DNA from: Nitrososphaerota archaeon
GTDB lineage: Archaea > Thermoproteota > Nitrososphaeria > Nitrososphaerales > Nitrosopumilaceae
Direction: 5' to 3'
DNA: 44,426 nucleotides
Assembly: GCA_021323705.1 (NCBI GenBank)
Contig: JAJPKL010000016.1
Span: forward strand, 1-44,426
Shown: positions 40,150 through 44,426 of the stretch, piece after piece
How the letters are laid out: each line of letters begins with the position of its first letter
Position numbering within the stretch: the stretch's first letter is position 1
Position numbers and translations under genes: made by a program
Notes under the pieces: model-generated
What the model was told of the DNA's origin: nothing
The model's input: only the letters and a program-made list of their open reading frames with translations
Databases searched by the model: none

Positions 40150-41556
40150 TCATGAATGTTGTGAAATCCATTCTCCTACCTTGGGCCATAACTTTTCATG
40201 TGCCATCTGCGAAATACAGAGTCCGACATGGCCTGTAGGGAACTCGATGAGGTTTTTGTCAACACTTCCGATGGAATCAATTATGGACTTGCTTGAGGAC
40301 GGAGGTACAAGATCGTCATTTGCTCCCACTATGTCCAAAAGAGGCACCGTGATGTCTTTGAGATTTATGGTGTTCGAATCTACCCTCATCTTATTTTTTA
40401 TCAACAAGTTATTTTTGTATACTTGATTAACTATATCGCGATAAACCTCCCCTATTATGGGCCTGCTATCGTAAAGCCAAGTTTCGATTGCAAAAAACTG
40501 TGCTATCTCATCCAGAGTTCTTGGTTGGTCAAAATAGCGAGGATACTTGAGTATTGTCTCTACAGGATTTCGTAAAATGAACGATAAATTCAGTAGCCAC
40601 CCTGGCACATTGCCCCATGAATCTACAAGCAGGTCTGCATTTACACTAGATGTCCATTTCTCGATTACTGTCTTCTCTTTTTCGATATCGATAGGGGTTG
40701 CATGTAGAATCAAGTTTTTCACTTTATCTTGGTGAAGTGCAGAATAGATTAATGCAAAAAGCCCGCCCCAACAATATCCAAAGAGCGATACTTTTTCGCA
40801 ACCTGTTATCTGTTTGATTCTTTCTACAGCGTCATCGATATACTCTTCTGCATATGTTTTAAGAGAAAGAGATTCGTCATACGCGGCAGGGGTTCCCCAA
40901 TCTGTGGCATATATGTCAAAACCTTGATTTTGAAGATTTTTTATGACACTGACTTTGGGTAAAAGATCCAAAATATAATTTCGATTGATAAGAGAATACA
41001 CAATAAGCAAGGGAGTCTTGTATTTTGGAATTTCGTCTGATTTGTAGTGAAGCATATGGAATCCACCTTCCATTTCAACAAGTTCAGATGAGGTGCGGTT
41101 GATGTTATCGCGCAGTGGCTCAAGAAACCTATTTCCATATGACAGGAGATTGTAAACGTTACTTGTAAATTGACGATGGTCTGAAAGATTAACCAACTTT
41201 AGCCACGATTCGACAAACTCCACCATGCTTGATACTAAACTTTCTTCCTTCAAATTATCACGAAGGCTGTTATCAAATGCCATCCTGATGTTATTTTCTA
41301 TTTTTTGTGCGGTCCCTTCCGTATTCAAAAAGAATTTGAATGATTTTACAGCTGCATCAAAAAGAGCAGAATTATATTTTGATACAAAACTAAACAGACT
41401 ATACCAGTAATCGTAATAAGAACTTGAAACATCCTCAACACTTTTAGAAAATTGGATAGTTTGTGGCACCAGTACCAATGACTTAAAAAAGCGCTCTTTG
41501 GCTTTAAACCAAATGATCAATATCATCTTTGGAAGTTCGAATGTGCATCTCCGCAT
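40150..41556 (-). CDS. phaC: Poly(3-hydroxyalkanoate) synthase, class III PhaC-like
   Basis: Polymerises hydroxyacyl-CoA into storage polyester. The 468-residue protein has an alpha/beta-hydrolase core with lipase-like box GYCWGGL (nucleophile Cys), TDWGTPAAYDESLSLKTY, the Asp of VGANDDLVPP and the His of PTGHVGLCIS. The N-terminal 160 residues are helical and longer than in class III PhaC of bacteria (about 355 total). No PhaE, PhaA or PhaB is nearby. Start uncertain: ATG 41556 or ATG 41526; ATTATATC lies at 41572-41579. No regulon box found. Confidence 0.88.
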   Translation of the reverse strand: MRRCTFELPKMILIIWFKAKERFFKSLVLVPQTIQFSKSVEDVSSSYYDYWYSLFSFVSKYNSALFDAAVKSFKFFLNTEGTAQKIENNIRMAFDNSLRDNLKEESLVSSMVEFVESWLKLVNLSDHRQFTSNVYNLLSYGNRFLEPLRDNINRTSSELVEMEGGFHMLHYKSDEIPKYKTPLLIVYSLINRNYILDLLPKVSVIKNLQNQGFDIYATDWGTPAAYDESLSLKTYAEEYIDDAVERIKQITGCEKVSLFGYCWGGLFALIYSALHQDKVKNLILHATPIDIEKEKTVIEKWTSSVNADLLVDSWGNVPGWLLNLSFILRNPVETILKYPRYFDQPRTLDEIAQFFAIETWLYDSRPIIGEVYRDIVNQVYKNNLLIKNKMRVDSNTINLKDITVPLLDIVGANDDLVPPSSSKSIIDSIGSVDKNLIEFPTGHVGLCISQMAHEKLWPKVGEWISQHS

Positions 41557-41652
41557 TCAAAGGGTGTGGAAATTATATCTTTTTGGTAAAAACACTATTT
41601 GGATGCTATAAGTAGAATTTTTGTTACTAAATCAGAGACCAAATGAAGAGAT

Positions 41653-41666
41653 TATCAGATCTGAGA
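41653..41666 (+). promoter_or_regulatory. TATCA-N4-TGATA box (second Hsp20)
   Basis: TATCA-GATC-TGAGA, one mismatch, 41 nt before ATG 41708, with TTTTTAAATTC as TATA near 41683. Confidence 0.65.
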
Positions 41667-41707
41667 ATCATGAGATTGTTTTTAAATTCTCTAGTGAATT
41701 TTAAATC

Positions 41708-42220
41708 ATGGTGAAGGTTACCAACGAGAAACGACTTCCTGCAACCGTTCGCAATACGTGGATAGAACCATTCTATTCTCCGTGGGCTGATACGCCGTGG
41801 TTTAAAGAGATGGAATCGATGTGGTCCCAAATGACTGAAAACTTTGACCGCCTATTTGACACATTCCCAAACTACATGCGTCAATTTCCACGAGATATCA
41901 GTTGTGACGTCGTAGACAAAGGAGACAAGTATGTCCTTACAGCAGATCTACCCGGAATTACCACTGATGAAGTAAAGGTAAATGTTACAGGAAGGCAAGT
42001 AGAGATATCTGCAGAGCACGAGGATGCAAGAGAAGAGAAGACCAAGGAATTTGTTAGAAACGAGCGCTCTTTTCTAAAATATCAACGTCTTTTGACAGTG
42101 CCAGAAAAGATTGTTGAATCAGGCATAACTGCAAACATGAACAACGGTATCCTGACAGTGGAACTGCCAAAAAAGATATCCTCAAAAAAGGAGATACCGT
42201 CGCATGCAAAAGCGGCATAA
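41708..42220 (+). CDS. Small heat-shock protein Hsp20, copy 2
   Basis: Alpha-crystallin chaperone of 170 residues, paralogue of 16083. Crystallin domain about residues 60-155 (ISCDVVDKGDKYVLTADLPGI, VPEKIVESGITANMNNGIL) with NNGILTVELPK; N-terminal arm rich in Trp/Phe (FYSPWADTPWFKEMESMW). Both Hsp20 genes are controlled by the same type of box at about the same distance, so they are expected to respond together. Confidence 0.93.
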   Translation: MVKVTNEKRLPATVRNTWIEPFYSPWADTPWFKEMESMWSQMTENFDRLFDTFPNYMRQFPRDISCDVVDKGDKYVLTADLPGITTDEVKVNVTGRQVEISAEHEDAREEKTKEFVRNERSFLKYQRLLTVPEKIVESGITANMNNGILTVELPKKISSKKEIPSHAKAA

Positions 42221-42274
42221 CTCCCCATATTTTTGTCCTGTGAGATTATTCAATCATTTAAATCGGTTTTAGAA

Positions 42275-42288
42275 TCTCATCTCCGATA
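42275..42288 (+). promoter_or_regulatory. TATCA-N4-TGATA box, weak copy (ABC exporter)
   Basis: TCTCA-TCTC-CGATA, two mismatches, 44 nt before TTG 42333. ATATAATATC at 42301-42310 is the TATA box. Confidence 0.4.
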
Positions 42289-42332
42289 ACATCATTCTAA
42301 ATATAATATCGACTGTATATCACTAGTATTAA

Positions 42333-43286
42333 TTGATCAAGATACGGAATCTCACAAAGCGATATGAGAAGCTGGTAGCTGTTGACAACATTAATCTAGA
42401 CATTGAAAGAAATGAGGTCTTTGGACTCCTAGGCCCAAACGGTGCAGGAAAGACTACGGTAATACACATGTTGGCTACTTTACTCAAACCAACGTCTGGA
42501 GATGCAATTGTAAATGGATATGATATCATTACAGAGCCAGGAAAGGTACGATCGTCAATAGGGATTGTCTTCCAAACTCCAAGTAGTGATGATATGTTGA
42601 CAGGTTATGAGAATCTAAAGGTGCATGCATTTCTTTACGGCGTTCCCTCGCATGAAAGAGAGAAAAGAATTCAATCCGTATTAGAACTTGTAGGACTTGC
42701 TGAACGACAGCGTGATCAAGTAAAGAAATATTCCGGAGGGATGAGAAGACGGCTAGAGATAGCTAGGGGTCTTTTACACAGGCCAACGGTAATGTTTCTT
42801 GATGAACCAACACTTGGGCTTGACCCAAGCAGTAGAGAAATGATGTGGGAATACATCAAAAAGCTCGTCAAGGAAGAAGAAATGACAATAATTCTTACAA
42901 CCCATTACATGGAAGAGGCAGATCATCTATGCCGTAGGATTGGTATAATAGATCAAGGGAAAATAATAGCGCTTGATACGCCATCTAACCTAAAGAAATC
43001 TGTAGGAGGAGATATTGTCAAGTTAAGGCCAAAATCCTACCCTGATCTGGAAAGTCTAAGGAAACTCATCTACATTAGAAAAATTGAACTTTCTGAGGGG
43101 GATGTGATAATGTACGTAGATAACGCTCGGGAAAATATTCCTGACATTTTACGGCACATTGAAGCAGAATATGTCGAGTTTAGATCCCCTGATCTAAACG
43201 ACGTATTTTTGAAACTTGCATCAAAAAACATCAAAGAGAGGGGCGAGGGAGGTTTTATGGAGAGGTATGCTCAGTATGGCAAATAG
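42333..43286 (+). CDS. ABC-2 exporter ATP-binding protein (DrrA-like)
   Basis: ATPase subunit of 317 residues: Walker A GLLGPNGAGKTT (about residues 31-42), Q-loop VFQTPSSDD, signature YSGGMRRRLEIARGLL, Walker B VMFLDEPTLGLDP and switch His in TTHYMEEADHL. The C-terminal 90 residues resemble the DrrA-type regulatory domain. Start is TTG 42333, about 28 nt from the TATA. The permease overlaps its 3' end, so the two form one exporter. The substrate (drug, lipid or polymer) is not evident. Confidence 0.93.
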   Translation: MIKIRNLTKRYEKLVAVDNINLDIERNEVFGLLGPNGAGKTTVIHMLATLLKPTSGDAIVNGYDIITEPGKVRSSIGIVFQTPSSDDMLTGYENLKVHAFLYGVPSHEREKRIQSVLELVGLAERQRDQVKKYSGGMRRRLEIARGLLHRPTVMFLDEPTLGLDPSSREMMWEYIKKLVKEEEMTIILTTHYMEEADHLCRRIGIIDQGKIIALDTPSNLKKSVGGDIVKLRPKSYPDLESLRKLIYIRKIELSEGDVIMYVDNARENIPDILRHIEAEYVEFRSPDLNDVFLKLASKNIKERGEGGFMERYAQYGK

Positions 43287-44049
43287 CGTTATTACATTTG
43301 AAAAAGTATACGCCTTGTGGCTTCGTGAATTCAAGGTATTTTTACGAGAAAGAAGTAGACTTGTGGCATCTACATTTACACCATTGCTCTGGCTGTTTGT
43401 CATTGGGATAGGTTTTGGTTCAGTTGCAACTCTGCCCAGTGAAGGTTCAGTTGGATATCAAAAATTCATCTTCCCAGGTATAGTTTGCATGTCAGTCATT
43501 TTTACATCTGTGTTCTTTGGTTCTTATGTAATCTGGGACAGAAAATTCGATTTTCTAAAAAGTGTCATGGTAGCTCCAGTAAGTAGAGGAACTATTTTTG
43601 TTGGCAAGGCACTTGGAGGGATGACGAGTTCTCTAATCCAAGCCGCAATACTTTTGTTTGTTGGGGCTCTAATTGGAATTCCGTATAGTGCGCTTGGCAT
43701 AGCTGAGGCAATCGTTATCGTACTTCTCCTCTCTTTCACACTTACCTCGCTTGGTCTTGCCATAGGAAGCTATATGCAAAGTTTAGAGGGTTTTCAGATG
43801 ATTGTTAGTTTTGTTGTATTTCCATTGTTTTTCCTAAGTGGGGCATTATTTCCACTTGAAAGGCTACCTACATGGTTGTCAGTTCTTACCTCGATTGATC
43901 CTGCCACGTATGGCGTCAACGCAATGAGAGCGGCGGTATTGGGGATTGGTAACACGTCTTTTGTGTTTGATATCATATTGCTGCTCGTATTTACCATATC
44001 TCTTGGTGCCATTGGGATCTATTCATTTAAGAGAATGAAGGCAGTCTGA
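43267..44049 (+). CDS. ABC-2 type exporter permease
   Basis: Membrane subunit of about 260 residues with six helices; the first begins at TFTPLLWLFVIGIGFGSV, and the ABC-2 motif-like YQKFIFPGIVCMSVIF and FLSGALFPLERLPTWL are visible. It pairs with the DrrA-like ATPase. ATG 43267 or 43276 is the likely start, inside the ATPase 3' end; the frame continues upstream to 43216 but that part is not hydrophobic or conserved-looking. Confidence 0.9.
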   Translation: MLSMANSVITFEKVYALWLREFKVFLRERSRLVASTFTPLLWLFVIGIGFGSVATLPSEGSVGYQKFIFPGIVCMSVIFTSVFFGSYVIWDRKFDFLKSVMVAPVSRGTIFVGKALGGMTSSLIQAAILLFVGALIGIPYSALGIAEAIVIVLLLSFTLTSLGLAIGSYMQSLEGFQMIVSFVVFPLFFLSGALFPLERLPTWLSVLTSIDPATYGVNAMRAAVLGIGNTSFVFDIILLLVFTISLGAIGIYSFKRMKAV

Positions 44050-44090
44050 CATTTTTTTCTATTATTGAACTGCTTACCTGAAAAATAAAT

Positions 44091-44426
44091 TTACAATTTT
44101 CTAAAAGATCGTTTGATTAGTACAAAATACAAAAGCAATCCTATTAAAAACCAGATAAATGATGCTATTTTTGCTGTATAGCTCAGGTAATACATCAAAG
44201 CTATACAGCTTGCCGCTCCAACTATTGGAAACGCTGGATATAGTGGAACTTTGAAAACTCTTGTGATCCCTGGCTCTTTTCTTCTTAATTTAATCACGGA
44301 AAGATGAATGAAAAGATAGGTGAAGAGTGTCCCAAAATTAAAAATTGAAGCAATGGCATCAATATTGTTGAAAAATATTCCAGCGAGGGCTGATATTGCG
44401 GCACCGCATATAATTATGGAAACGAA
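44091..44426 (-). CDS. Amino acid permease (APC family), 3' part only
   Basis: C-terminal 111 residues of a gene that runs beyond the window. Two further hydrophobic stretches precede the obvious end: SIIICGAAISALAGIFF and FGTLFTYLFIHLSVIKLRRKEPG, followed by RVFKVPLYPAFPIVGA and a last helix pair. The RxFKVPLYP-x3-P segment is typical of APC-superfamily amino acid transporters such as the y+LAT/YfnA-like group. Substrate unknown; no start can be seen. Confidence 0.85.
   Translation of the reverse strand, partial: FVSIIICGAAISALAGIFFNNIDAIASIFNFGTLFTYLFIHLSVIKLRRKEPGITRVFKVPLYPAFPIVGAASCIALMYYLSYTAKIASFIWFLIGLLLYFVLIKRSFRKL

Noticed and set aside
41636-41675. Third copy of the small RNA near the second Hsp20 (GACCAAA and AGATCTGA)
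   Set aside because: The similarity is short, no hairpins match, and AGATCTGA is explained by the palindrome at 41653-41666.
1-44426. CRISPR array, IS element, prophage or integration site
   Set aside because: No regular direct repeats, transposase, integrase or phage genes seen; the intein is the only mobile element.

Overview
The window is about 44 kb of archaeal chromosome, most likely from an ammonia-oxidising thaumarchaeon (Nitrososphaerota, Nitrosopumilus/Nitrosotalea-like). This rests on gene content: RadA, the L21e-RpoF-DUF655-KsgA cluster, an archaeal-type SAM synthetase, an archaeal TFB, class III PhaC, many CBS and UspA proteins, a PEF-type C-terminal sorting tail, and TATA boxes about 26 nt before start codons, which predicts leaderless mRNAs. 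No amo genes, IS element, prophage or CRISPR array was seen.

Layout. 1-11 kb is mostly housekeeping: radA; an operon of ribosomal protein L21e, RNA polymerase subunit F, DUF655, KsgA and a HemK-like methylase; a degenerate cupredoxin surface protein; isocitrate dehydrogenase; a phosphoesterase; tRNA-Ser(GCU); two very small conserved-looking proteins; a SirB1/TPR protein with an unknown partner; a mechanosensitive channel; and a peptide:N-glycanase-like transglutaminase. 11-36 kb is a stress/sensor island: four UspA proteins, nine CBS proteins (one fused to a C2H2 finger, one to a site-2 protease), Hsp20, two paralogous HTH regulators, an RHH regulator, a zinc alcohol dehydrogenase, a TIR protein with a zinc ribbon, SAM synthetase, AmrS radical SAM enzyme, a nicotinamidase/nicotinate phosphoribosyltransferase operon, a deoxyribosyltransferase-like protein, a metallothionein-like mini-protein and a TFB. 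36-44 kb holds a B12-dependent ribonucleotide reductase split by an intein, a ferritin-like mini-protein, PHA synthase, a second Hsp20, an ABC-2 exporter and the 3' part of an APC permease.

The main new observation is a shared promoter design. A palindrome with consensus TATCA-N4-TGATA lies 41-44 nt before the start codon (about 16 nt before the TATA centre) of around twenty genes between 13.9 and 42.3 kb, including CBS, UspA, Hsp20, ADH, ferritin-like, AmrS and ABC genes. The spacing is nearly constant on both strands. At several genes I first predicted the position from spacing and then found the box there. The housekeeping promoters inspected (L21e, MscS, PNGase) lack it.

The same promoter precedes two intergenic segments without ORFs (29970-30078 and 33959-34067). 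They are co-linear over about 105 nt, share a 13-nt identical core and an AAAG-loop hairpin, and fold a 5' hairpin at the same place from different sequence. I read them as a two-member family of small structured RNAs belonging to the same regulon. Together with the adenylate-binding CBS/UspA proteins and the NAD genes (TIR, nicotinamidase, NAPRTase), the island looks like an energy- or stress-responsive regulon. That functional reading is inference; the promoter spacing and the RNA pair are read directly from the sequence.
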